A stretch of DNA of 31,205 nucleotides from Cloacimonetes bacterium UBA5284 (lineage in GTDB: Bacteria; Cloacimonadota; Cloacimonadia; Cloacimonadales; Cloacimonadaceae). Where the stretch lies: the NCBI GenBank assembly GCA_002410505.1, contig DHSO01000036.1, positions 1-31,205 on the forward strand. Reading direction: 5' to 3'. The notes below the pieces were generated by a model, which did not search any database, was not told where the DNA came from, and was given only the letters and a program-made list of their open reading frames with translations. Below, one piece after another: positions 24,768 through 31,205 of this stretch (positions are counted from its first letter, which is position 1; every line of letters begins with the position of its first letter). Made by a program: the position numbers and the translations under genes.

Positions 24768-25616
24768 TCAACGCCTTTGAATGGCATCGGTTTCAAGATC
24801 GCGAAAATAACTCCAGGGATTCATGTTTGGCTCCACATATTCCCGGGGGCTGTGTTCGAAATCTGCTTTATGTATGCTAATGTATTCACGAAAGTGCTGT
24901 GGCAGAGCTTCATAACCTTTCTCTAGCTTGCTGCCTCTCAGCACAAAAAGCATTTGCCCCTCGCGGTCTCCCATCTTCATGAAGGGCAACCAGGGGGAGA
25001 TCCAGATGTAGGAAAATTCAGCTGGCACGGAGCCGGATTGAGTATTTGCCAGATCCGCCTGCTTCACCCGGTATTCGCGTAGTTCCGCGGATTGCAGATA
25101 ATCGCCCTGAACCTGATCTCCAAAGAGTCTGCGAGAGAGCACATGCGGATAGAAGGGAAATAGCTCGGAGTGATATACCACGCTCTCACCGATCTCGGTG
25201 GAAGGTAAGAACTGTCGGATATAGGGCAGTGTGTTGGCGTCGTATTCAAAGCGCTGATTTGCCGGATCGTTCCAGACATGAATTACGGGGACGATTTGCA
25301 GAGTAAAGGGATTTTTCCAGGTGCGCAATATCTCCCCGGTGCGGTGATCCAAAAAAAGGCCTATCTCTTTTCCCAAAAGACGATAGCCTGCCTCTGTGCT
25401 ATCGATTCTGGAGATAGTGCAGCCTTCATAATCAAAGAGTTCCATGCTCTTTTCATTCGGCACCAAACTATATACTTTTCCGCTGAAATGGAATACTGTA
25501 TCCGCGCCACTGAGGTCACCGACTACCCGCAGATAGTCTTTCAAATAGCTTTCTGCGGCTTCACCGGCGCTCAATAGGAGCGGCAAGAACAGCAGCAGGA
25601 TACAAAGCTTGCGCAA
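24768..25616 (-). CDS. DUF1838-family exported protein
   Basis: A secreted or periplasmic protein of unknown function resembling DUF1838. Supporting stretches are FSGKVYSLVP, the LFDYEGCTISRI segment, LDHRTGEILRTWKNPFT and IHVWNDPANQRFEY. A signal peptide, RKLCILLLFLPLLLSAGEA, begins right after a TTG codon at 25616 that has a strong GGAGG 9 nt upstream. The in-frame ATG at 25637 has no ribosome binding site and would lie almost at the predicted transcription start, so TTG is preferred. Length is 282 aa from TTG, 289 from ATG. It is probably co-transcribed with obgE, 46 nt downstream. Family assignment is from motif memory. Confidence 0.75.
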   Translation of the reverse strand: MRKLCILLLFLPLLLSAGEAAESYLKDYLRVVGDLSGADTVFHFSGKVYSLVPNEKSMELFDYEGCTISRIDSTEAGYRLLGKEIGLFLDHRTGEILRTWKNPFTLQIVPVIHVWNDPANQRFEYDANTLPYIRQFLPSTEIGESVVYHSELFPFYPHVLSRRLFGDQVQGDYLQSAELREYRVKQADLANTQSGSVPAEFSYIWISPWLPFMKMGDREGQMLFVLRGSKLEKGYEALPQHFREYISIHKADFEHSPREYVEPNMNPWSYFRDLETDAIQRR

Positions 25617-25645
25617 GGATAGGTACCTCCATCTCATGTTTTTGC

Positions 25646-25674
25646 CATTTATGCAATAAGGCTGTGTGTGTCAA
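25646..25674 (-). promoter_or_regulatory. Promoter of the DUF1838-obgE-dprA operon
   Basis: On the minus strand TTGACA (25674-25669), a 17-nt spacer and TAAATG (25651-25646) lie upstream of the TTG start; CATAAA is an alternative -10 at 15 nt. TTGACA begins 58 nt before TTG 25616, almost the same distance as at 635, 18933 and 31132. Transcription from about 25639 would include the GGAGG site and exclude a leader for the ATG at 25637. Confidence 0.45.
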
Positions 25675-25790
25675 GTGTTTTGGCACTGCCACAGCTCAGA
25701 TCGCGGCGCTTATGTATCGGAAAGATGCAATGGCGCGGGGCGTGCCGAACTGAACTGGGGCCTTGAAATCTGCTTAACAGTACGGAGATC

Positions 25791-25815
25791 AAAACCCTCA
25801 TTTGAAGGGAATGAG
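25791..25815 (-). terminator. Possible terminator after the MFS gene
   Basis: CTCATT (25797-25802) and AATGAG (25810-25815) form a 6-bp stem around a 7-nt loop. On the minus strand it is followed by GGGTTTTGAT, a short T-run. The stem is weak, so this is tentative, but it lies just beyond the MFS stop codon. Confidence 0.35.
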
Positions 25816-25821
25816 TGGCAT

Positions 25822-27255
25822 TTAGTTGCGTTTTCCCACGCGGAGCCGCCAACCGATCAGGCGGCTGAAAGTGAATGCCAGTGCCTTGCGCAGGGGAACG
25901 CTGCGGTATTCACGCACCAGAAACAGGGGGATAATGGCAGTCCAGCGCAGCAGGGCGCCCAAGCCGAATATCACTTGCTCGGGATCCAGAACGCGGTAGC
26001 CCAGGTCCAGAGGCTTGGGATAGAAGACGCCGCTGGCCAGGGTGGAGCTCATCATAAAGATACCGGTAACTGCCGCGTAGATGCCGCTATAGGCTTGCTC
26101 TCTGCGTTTGGGCGCGATGGAAAGCACAAAGTTTGTGGTCACAATTCCCGTGCCGGCCCACATAAATCCGCTCAATACTGCTTCCACCCACAACAGTGAG
26201 TAGTTTTGCGCGCTCATAAACAGCCAGAATACAGGATTCAATCCGCCCAGAAGCACACATATCTTCATCGCGGTTTTATTGCCAAAGCGGTCGATGAATT
26301 TGCCCCAGAAGCTAAATGCCAGGAGTGAAGAGCCCATGTGCAGCGTGTTGTACATTTGCACTTGAAAGAGGCCCATCTTTAGATTCTTCAGCATGAAAGG
26401 TCCCCAAAAGGGACTGCCCACACCGGTGGCAAACATCCATAAGGAGCCAAAGACCAGCAGCAAGCGGAAATTCTTGTCTTTGAAGGGCTCGCTGAATACT
26501 TCGCTCAGGCTTTTAGCTTTGTGATGCAGTCGTTTGCGCTCCGGTTGCAGACTCAGAAAGAAGAGTCCGATGATGCCGATGATGGAGGCAAAGATATATA
26601 CAAAAGCCAGGAAAATGGCTTGATTTTGAGGGATGAAGAAATGTTCCAGCCCCAGGATGCTCTTGTATCTCAGTGCTTTGTAGCTGTTTTCAAAGAGATC
26701 CACATGGTAGCTGATGATATAGCTGAAGGTCAGGCCGATGATCAGCAAGATCTGATTTCGGGTAGAAAAGAAGCGTCCGCGGATCTTCAGAGGGATGAGG
26801 TCGCTGATCCAGGCGATCCAGATATTGGCGCCGATGGACTGGAATCCCGCGCTGAAAAAGAGCAGGCAAAGTATATACCAGATGCCCTGCTCCCGGTGGG
26901 GGAAGAGCAAGGCAAGGCCCAAAAAAAGGGTCAGGAAACGTCCCGGGAAGGTTAACCACACGCATGCCCATTTTCTTTGGGAAATGTACTGAGAAAACGC
27001 CACTCCCAGAGGTTGCCAGATCGCCGAGATCTGTCCGATGGCAGAAAGCAGGCTGTATTGCAGAGGACTTGCCCCCAGCATCACCATCAGCTTCGTGATA
27101 AAGGAGCTGCCTATTTGTGCCAGATTGCCATAGATCTGGGCAAAGACACCTTCCCGCACCGAGCTGTGGATGGTGTGGCGGATGATTCCCCGGTCGGCTT
27201 TATTGGTTGTGCAGCCGAGCCGGTTTTGACATGATTTTGCTTTTGCGGGTGTCAC
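25822..27255 (-). CDS. Major facilitator superfamily transporter
   Basis: An integral membrane protein of up to 477 aa with about 12 hydrophobic segments, for example GIWYILCLLFFSAGFQSIGA, ILLIIGLTFSYIISYHV and AIFLAFVYIFASIIGIIGLF. The motif-A-like loop GKFIDRFGNKTAMKI and the RGRFFSTRNQ segment fit MFS permeases; SSVREGVFAQIYGN matches the usual N-terminal region of this uncharacterised subgroup. Substrate cannot be told. The start is uncertain: the frame opens at GTG 27255, a second GTG lies about 30 codons in, and no ATG occurs before the first membrane segment. It lies just behind the frr terminator, so it needs its own promoter, which I cannot identify with confidence. Confidence 0.83.
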   Translation of the reverse strand: MTPAKAKSCQNRLGCTTNKADRGIIRHTIHSSVREGVFAQIYGNLAQIGSSFITKLMVMLGASPLQYSLLSAIGQISAIWQPLGVAFSQYISQRKWACVWLTFPGRFLTLFLGLALLFPHREQGIWYILCLLFFSAGFQSIGANIWIAWISDLIPLKIRGRFFSTRNQILLIIGLTFSYIISYHVDLFENSYKALRYKSILGLEHFFIPQNQAIFLAFVYIFASIIGIIGLFFLSLQPERKRLHHKAKSLSEVFSEPFKDKNFRLLLVFGSLWMFATGVGSPFWGPFMLKNLKMGLFQVQMYNTLHMGSSLLAFSFWGKFIDRFGNKTAMKICVLLGGLNPVFWLFMSAQNYSLLWVEAVLSGFMWAGTGIVTTNFVLSIAPKRREQAYSGIYAAVTGIFMMSSTLASGVFYPKPLDLGYRVLDPEQVIFGLGALLRWTAIIPLFLVREYRSVPLRKALAFTFSRLIGWRLRVGKRN

Positions 27256-27276
27256 GTGGATCCAGATATCTTATAC

Positions 27277-27306
27277 AAAAACCGGCTCCCAGGGTGGAAA
27301 CCGGTT
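27277..27306 (-). terminator. Terminator after frr
   Basis: AACCGG (27280-27285) and CCGGTT (27301-27306) are perfect complements, with inner pairing of TCC against GGA. On the minus strand the stem runs into a TTTTT tract. It lies 22 nt past the frr stop and would end the rpsB-tsf-pyrH-frr transcript. Confidence 0.7.
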
Positions 27307-27328
27307 CTATAACTCATAATGGAGCTTA

Positions 27329-27883
27329 TTACACTTCCATTATTTCTTTTTCTTTGGATTTTTCCACTTCGTCGATCTTCGTGATCCACCCGTCGGTAAT
27401 GTCCTGAACCTCTTTGAGGAGTTTCTTTTCATCGTCTTCGCTGATCTCACTGTCTTTTTTCATTTTTTTGGCCTGATCATTGGCGTCGCGGCGAATGTTT
27501 CGAATTGCCACGCGGGCGTCTTCACCCAGTTTTTTCAGGTTTTTCACGATGTCTTTGCGTTTATCCTCGGTGAGGGGTTGGAAGGGCAGACGGATCACAT
27601 TGCCGTCGTTTTCCGGGGTGATGCCGATATTGGCGCCCAGGATGGCTTTTTCGATGTCTGCCAGGGTGGTTTTGTCCCAAGGTTGCACCACGATAGTGCG
27701 GGGCTCGGGGATGGAGATGTTGCACAGCTGTTTTACCGGGGTAGGCTGACCGTAATAGTTTATGCGGATGTCGTCCAAAATGGACGCGCTGGCCCTGCCG
27801 GTGCGAACTTTGGAAAACTGGTGCAACAGCGAATCAAAAGATTTCTGCATCTTCTCCGTGGTGTTATTTTTGAGTTCTTGCAT
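27329..27883 (-). CDS. frr: Ribosome recycling factor
   Basis: A 184-aa RRF that, with EF-G, splits post-termination ribosomes. Characteristic stretches are FSKVRTGRASASILDDIRINYYGQPTPVKQL, IPEPRTIVVQPWDKTTLADIEKAI and GNVIRLPFQPLTEDKRKDIVK. Length is normal. It follows pyrH by 14 nt and ends the translation-factor operon ahead of a terminator. Confidence 0.97.
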   Translation of the reverse strand: MQELKNNTTEKMQKSFDSLLHQFSKVRTGRASASILDDIRINYYGQPTPVKQLCNISIPEPRTIVVQPWDKTTLADIEKAILGANIGITPENDGNVIRLPFQPLTEDKRKDIVKNLKKLGEDARVAIRNIRRDANDQAKKMKKDSEISEDDEKKLLKEVQDITDGWITKIDEVEKSKEKEIMEV

Positions 27884-27897
27884 AGTGTACCTCGTTC

Positions 27898-28626
27898 TTA
27901 GGGATGAATGTAGGTGCCGATGTCGACATCTTGCAGAGCAGCTTTCAGGTTTCCCGCTTTGGCGATGTTGAATATTTTGATGGGCATATTGTTATCCGCG
28001 GCCAGGGAGAAGGCAGTGAGGTCCATAACGCCCAAGCGGCGCTCCAAACAGGTTTGGTAGTTGGCTTCGCGGATGAAGGCGGCATTGGCATCCTTCATGG
28101 GGTCGGCGCTGTATAGACCGTCCACTTTCGTGGCTTTCATCATGATATCCAGTTTGAGTTCGATAGCGCGCAATACTGCGGCGGTATCGGTGGTAAAATA
28201 CGGGTTTCCGGTGCCTCCCGCCAAAAAGCATATTTTGCCTTTGGCTAGCGATTCCTGCACTTTTGGCGCACTGTAATGACGGGCAATCTTGTCCAGCACA
28301 AAGCTGGAGAAGACTTCCGCGGCACAGGCTTTTGCCAGCAGGATTTCGCAGAGATACAACGCGTTTTGGATGGTGGCGAGCATGCCGATGTTATCCAGGG
28401 TAACCCGGTTCAGGCTCAGGTTCTTTTGGCTGCCACCGCGGAAGATATTGCCTCCGCCCAAAACTACGGCAATTCCGTATCCTTCATTTTTGATGCCGAT
28501 CAATTCGTCGGTCAGCTGATCGCATACTTTGTCGTCGAAGCCGAAACCGGCGGGTCCGGCCAGGATTTCTCCGCTGATCTTCAGCATCAGACGGTTGATC
28601 TTTTCGGGTTTGAAAGTGCTGTTCAT
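27898..28626 (-). CDS. pyrH: UMP kinase
   Basis: A 242-aa bacterial-type uridylate kinase that turns UMP and ATP into UDP and ADP in pyrimidine synthesis; the family forms hexamers of the amino-acid kinase fold. Visible motifs are KISGEIL near the N-terminus (K16), VVLGGGNIFRG, FLAGGTGNPYFTTDTAAVLRA and KATKVDGLYSADP. MDLTAFSLAADNNMPIKIFN near the C-terminus is typical. It sits between tsf (21-nt gap) and frr (14-nt gap), a widespread order. Confidence 0.97.
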   Translation of the reverse strand: MNSTFKPEKINRLMLKISGEILAGPAGFGFDDKVCDQLTDELIGIKNEGYGIAVVLGGGNIFRGGSQKNLSLNRVTLDNIGMLATIQNALYLCEILLAKACAAEVFSSFVLDKIARHYSAPKVQESLAKGKICFLAGGTGNPYFTTDTAAVLRAIELKLDIMMKATKVDGLYSADPMKDANAAFIREANYQTCLERRLGVMDLTAFSLAADNNMPIKIFNIAKAGNLKAALQDVDIGTYIHP

Positions 28627-28647
28627 CCTTGGTTTAAGGCTTTATTG

Positions 28648-29244
28648 TCATTCGCCCAGGGCGAAACGAACAAAGCGTGCTATTTGGATGTTTTCGCCGG
28701 TTTTTGCCACAGCCTCGGTAAGAAGTTCTTTCACGGTTTTCTTCTCGTCGCTGATCAGTCCTTGTTCCATCAAAGCATGCTCACTGCAATACTTGCGGAT
28801 GTTGCCTTCGATGATTTTGTCCATGAATTCAGGCTTTTTACCTTCGTTTATGGCCTTATTTCTGGCGATTTCTTTTTCACGCTCGATGATCTCGGCGGGA
28901 ATAGCGTCGGCGGTGAGTGCCAAGGGATTGGTAGCGGCGATCTGCATGGCGATCTCTTCTGCCAGAGCTTTGAATTCATCGGTTCTGGCCACGAAGTCTG
29001 ATTCGCAATTGAGCTCGATCAATACACCAATCTTGTTGTTGAAATGGATGTAAGAGTAGATGATTCCTTCTTTGGTTTCGCGCAGGCTTTTGGCCTCGGC
29101 TTTGGAAATTCCGCGCTCGCGCAGATATTTGATGGCGCCATCGATATTGCCATCTGCTTCCACCAGAGCTTTACGGCATTCCATCATGCCTACTCCGGTT
29201 CTTTCGCGCAATTCTTTTACCATGCTTGCGGTAATCTCTGCCAT
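28648..29244 (-). CDS. tsf: Elongation factor Ts
   Basis: A 198-aa EF-Ts, the nucleotide exchange factor of EF-Tu. The N-terminal UBA-like part has VKELRERTGVGMMECRKAL, and the core has LNCESDFVARTDEFK. At 198 residues it is the short form with a reduced C-terminal dimerisation module, as in several bacterial lineages. A 9-bp hairpin lies between rpsB and this gene. Confidence 0.96.
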   Translation of the reverse strand: MAEITASMVKELRERTGVGMMECRKALVEADGNIDGAIKYLRERGISKAEAKSLRETKEGIIYSYIHFNNKIGVLIELNCESDFVARTDEFKALAEEIAMQIAATNPLALTADAIPAEIIEREKEIARNKAINEGKKPEFMDKIIEGNIRKYCSEHALMEQGLISDEKKTVKELLTEAVAKTGENIQIARFVRFALGE

Positions 29245-29279
29245 TATATAACTCCTTAAAATTTATAGGATGAGATGAA

Positions 29280-29303
29280 GCGTGCCGGAAGAGACCGGCA
29301 CGC
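29280..29303. promoter_or_regulatory. Perfect 9-bp hairpin between rpsB and tsf
   Basis: GCGTGCCGG (29280-29288) and CCGGCACGC (29295-29303) pair perfectly around a 6-nt loop, 11 nt after the rpsB stop and 35 nt before the tsf start. No T-run follows on the minus strand, so it is more likely an mRNA-stability or processing element, or a partial attenuator, that sets the S2 to EF-Ts ratio. Confidence 0.6.
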
Positions 29304-29313
29304 GATGATTCTC

Positions 29314-30108
29314 TTATTGCTCTTTGGCAACCATTTCGGCTACCGGTTCTTCTGTGGTATCGCTTTGTTCTTCAGCTTCCATTTCCTCTTCAATAGGGGC
29401 TTCGGAGCTGTCTGCACCTTCATTGGCGGCACCGCGGCCTTCCAACGCGGCATTGGCCATGATATCGGAGATCAGGGCAATGGCGCGAGTGGCGTCGTCG
29501 TTCGAAGGGATCACGTAATCCACCAGATCGGGATCGCAATTGGTATCCACCATGGCGATGATGGGGATGCCCAGGATGCGGGCTTCGTGGATGGCAATGT
29601 CTTCATACTCGGTGTCCACTACAAAGATCGCACCCGGTTTGGCATCCATATCACGGATCCCGCCCAGGGAAAATTCGATCTTGTCGTGCATGCGTTTCAT
29701 TTTTTGAGCTTCAAGCTTGGTATAGCTGTTCAGGGTACCATCAGCCTCGATTTCCTCGAAGTATTTCATCTTTTCGATGCTCTGACGGATGGTGGCCATA
29801 TTGGTAAGCATACCGCCATACCAGCGCTGATTCACGTAAAATACTCCAGCCTTTTCAGCGGCTTCGCGAATGGAGCTTTGAGCCTGCTTTTTGGTACCCA
29901 CAAAGAGGATATACTCTTGCCGGCCGGCAACTTCCTTTACGAACTGATAGGCTTCGTTGATGGCATCGACCGTCTGTTTGAGGTCGATGATGTGGATCCC
30001 ATTGCGTTTGATGAAAATGTACTTTTTCATTTTGGGATTCCACTTGAAAGTCTGGTGACCAAAGTGGACACCGGCTTCCAGCAGTTGTTTCATAGATACA
30101 ACGGACAT
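29314..30108 (-). CDS. rpsB: Ribosomal protein S2
   Basis: A 264-aa small-subunit protein uS2. Clear motifs are LLEAGVHFGHQTFKWNPKMK, RNGIHIIDLKQTVDAINEAY, VGTKKQAQSSIREAA, NQRWYGGMLTN and IPIIAMVDTNCDPDLVDYVIP. The final 35 or so residues are a very acidic tail (EEEMEAEEQSDTTEEP), as in several lineages. The start has AGGAGAAG upstream, and a leader of up to about 190 nt contains a hairpin. It heads the rpsB-tsf-pyrH-frr operon. Confidence 0.97.
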   Translation of the reverse strand: MSVVSMKQLLEAGVHFGHQTFKWNPKMKKYIFIKRNGIHIIDLKQTVDAINEAYQFVKEVAGRQEYILFVGTKKQAQSSIREAAEKAGVFYVNQRWYGGMLTNMATIRQSIEKMKYFEEIEADGTLNSYTKLEAQKMKRMHDKIEFSLGGIRDMDAKPGAIFVVDTEYEDIAIHEARILGIPIIAMVDTNCDPDLVDYVIPSNDDATRAIALISDIMANAALEGRGAANEGADSSEAPIEEEMEAEEQSDTTEEPVAEMVAKEQ

Positions 30109-30163
30109 TTAATCTTCTCCTAATCTACGGTTAAGTTTTCCGCCAAAGGATATACGCAATTCA

Positions 30164-30179
30164 GAGGGGCTATCCCCTC
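30164..30179. promoter_or_regulatory. Hairpin in the rpsB leader
   Basis: GAGGGG (30164-30169) and CCCCTC (30174-30179) form a perfect 6-bp stem with a 4-nt loop, about 55 nt upstream of the rpsB start. A second one, TTGGCA/TGCCAA, lies near 30210-30225. S2 represses its own leader in many bacteria; whether these structures serve that purpose is inference. Confidence 0.4.
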
Positions 30180-30268
30180 ACCGCCTTGCAACTCGCTTTG
30201 GTGGTGTATTTTGGCATTATTGCCAAGTGTGTGTGAAAGTGTTCTGATTCTGTATTTTGTCATTTCCC

Positions 30269-30289
30269 AAAAGGGGGATAAGCTCCCCC
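30269..30289 (-). terminator. Terminator after rpsI
   Basis: GGGGGA (30273-30278) and TCCCCC (30284-30289) pair perfectly around a 5-nt loop. AAAA on both sides gives a TTTT run on the minus strand. It lies 12 nt past the rpsI stop and separates rplM-rpsI from the rpsB operon. Confidence 0.6.
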
Positions 30290-30301
30290 AAAACCCGGGT
30301 A

Positions 30302-30688
30302 TTAACGTTTCGAGAATTGGAATCTCTTTCTGGCTTTCGGACGTCCGGATTTCTTCCGCTCTACCATACGGGGATCGCGAGTGAGGAATCCGCGGGCTTT
30401 GAGTGCAGGTCTCAAATTTTCATCATATTCACAAAGAGCGCGGGAAATACCGTGACGAATGGCTCCTGCTTGACCGCTGAGGCCGCCACCGGATACATTT
30501 ACGTACACGTCGAAATTCTCGGACATACCAACGGTCTGCAGAGGTTGTTCCACTACCATTTCCAAGGTTTCGCGCTGCAGGTATTTCTTCATGTGCACTT
30601 TGTTGATGATGCGCTTGCCGGTACCGGGGGTCAAACGAACCCGGGCGGTGGCGTCTTTTCTTCTTCCTACGGCATCAAAGTTTTGCAT
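30302..30688 (-). CDS. rpsI: Ribosomal protein S9
   Basis: A 128-aa uS9. Diagnostic stretches are AVGRRKDATARVRLTPGTG, VNVSGGGLSGQAGAIRHGISRAL and the basic C-terminal tail ending RKRFQFSKR, which reaches the ribosomal P site. It follows rplM by 15 nt, the near-universal L13-S9 order. Confidence 0.97.
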   Translation of the reverse strand: MQNFDAVGRRKDATARVRLTPGTGKRIINKVHMKKYLQRETLEMVVEQPLQTVGMSENFDVYVNVSGGGLSGQAGAIRHGISRALCEYDENLRPALKARGFLTRDPRMVERKKSGRPKARKRFQFSKR

Positions 30689-30703
30689 ACCTTGTTTTTC
30701 TCC

Positions 30704-31132
30704 TTACAGGCTAAGTTCCACCGGCTTCTGCGCGGCATGGGGATGCTCGCTGCCTGTGTATACTTTCAGTTTTTTCATCATTGCGCGTCCCAGAGTATTC
30801 TTCGGCATCATACCTTTTACGGCGTGCTCGATGATACGTTCGGGATGCTCTTCCAATATTCTGGCATACGGGATCTCTTTGAGCCCACTGGGATATCCAC
30901 TGAAAGATTTATAAACCTTTTGCAGGGCCTTGAGGCCGGTTACGCGAACTTTTTCGGCATTGATTACTACAATGTAATCTCCGCAATCCAAATTCGGTGC
31001 AAAATACGGTTTGTTTTTACCACGTAAATAGGTGGCAATCTTTGTGGATAAGCGACCAAGAGGCTGCCCCGTAGCGTCTACGACATACCACGCTTGCGTG
31101 ATGTCGCTTGGGCTTGGAGTTAGGGTCTTCAT
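30704..31132 (-). CDS. rplM: Ribosomal protein L13
   Basis: A 142-aa uL13, an early-assembling large-subunit protein. Diagnostic stretches are WYVVDATGQPLGRLSTKIA, LRGKNKP, GDYIVVINAEKVRVTG and GMMPKNTLGRAMMKKLKVY. AAGGAG precedes the ATG. It heads the rplM-rpsI operon at the right end of the window. Confidence 0.97.
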   Translation of the reverse strand: MKTLTPSPSDITQAWYVVDATGQPLGRLSTKIATYLRGKNKPYFAPNLDCGDYIVVINAEKVRVTGLKALQKVYKSFSGYPSGLKEIPYARILEEHPERIIEHAVKGMMPKNTLGRAMMKKLKVYTGSEHPHAAQKPVELSL

Positions 31133-31164
31133 CGATTCTCCTTTACGAATTTATTACAGAATGT

Positions 31165-31193
31165 CAGGATTTTAGCAAGCTAAATAGTGTCAA
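31165..31193 (-). promoter_or_regulatory. Promoter-like element before rplM
   Basis: On the minus strand TTGACA (31193-31188) begins 61 nt upstream of the rplM ATG. A good -10 hexamer at 17 nt is missing; TAAAAT occurs at only 13 nt. The call rests on the conserved distance to the start codon seen at four genes in the window. Confidence 0.35.
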
Positions 31194-31205
31194 GAGAAAA
31201 CATTG

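Noticed and set aside
29275..30123. Long plus-strand open frame of 282 codons opposite rpsB
   Set aside because: It lies fully antisense to a clear uS2 gene, has a Phe/Gly/His-rich composition typical of reverse-complement frames, and no ribosome site.
30257..31027. Plus-strand frame of 256 codons opposite rpsI and rplM
   Set aside because: Antisense to two certain ribosomal protein genes; no recognisable domain.

Overview
The window looks like a chromosomal segment from a Gram-negative, FCB-group bacterium, most like Candidatus Cloacimonadota. I infer this from a Por/T9SS-type C-terminal sorting domain on a surface protein, a lipoprotein carboxypeptidase, and the order rplM-rpsI / rpsB-tsf-pyrH-frr beside obgE-dprA and recA-recX. 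No rRNA or tRNA gene is visible, so the taxonomic guess is moderate.

Layout. (1) 1-634: a non-coding left end with a two-copy 45-nt-period direct repeat, small hairpins and a strong terminator. (2) 635-4842 (+): a secreted adhesin-like protein with a T9SS sorting domain, overlapping by one base an MrfA/YprA-type DEAH helicase with an inserted HNH nuclease domain. (3) 5006-15451 (+): a tightly coupled anti-phage-type operon of SNF2 helicase with a DUF3883 C-terminus, RhuM-family protein, DUF1156 adenine-specific DNA methylase, an unannotated 59-aa protein, and DUF499 AAA+ ATPase. Three of the four junctions are ATGA overlaps. (4) 15452-15709: a non-coding stretch rich in hairpins, including one hiding a Shine-Dalgarno site and start codon. 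(5) 15710-18519 (+): an A+T-richer gene pair, a HEPN protein (RNPIAH motif) and a UvrD-like superfamily 1 helicase. (6) 18520-18932: a non-coding stretch with short tandem repeats and a promoter. (7) 18933-22626 (+): adenosine-specific kinase, ThpR, RecA, RecX and an M14 carboxypeptidase lipoprotein, mostly overlapping. (8) 22623-31132 (-): dprA, obgE, a DUF1838 protein, an MFS transporter, then frr, pyrH, tsf, rpsB, rpsI and rplM.

How it fits together. Regions 3-5 form a defense island between housekeeping genes. The operon 5006-15451 combines the parts of a DISARM-like, modification-based system: methylase, ATPase and helicase. I see no drmA/B/C homologues and no separate nuclease gene. The only nuclease-like signature in it is a D...ExK pattern in the helicase C-terminus. 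The HEPN/helicase pair behind the structured leader is the best candidate for an undescribed system: the helicase recalls GajB of Gabija, but its partner is a predicted HEPN ribonuclease instead of the GajA nuclease. No integrase, tRNA or insertion sequence marks the island edges.

Regulation. TTGACA elements lie 57-61 nt upstream of the chosen starts of four genes or operons on both strands, and three plus-strand sites share TTGACA-N20-CTTG. Factor-independent terminators are visible after frr and rpsI and near the left end, with a weaker one after the MFS gene.
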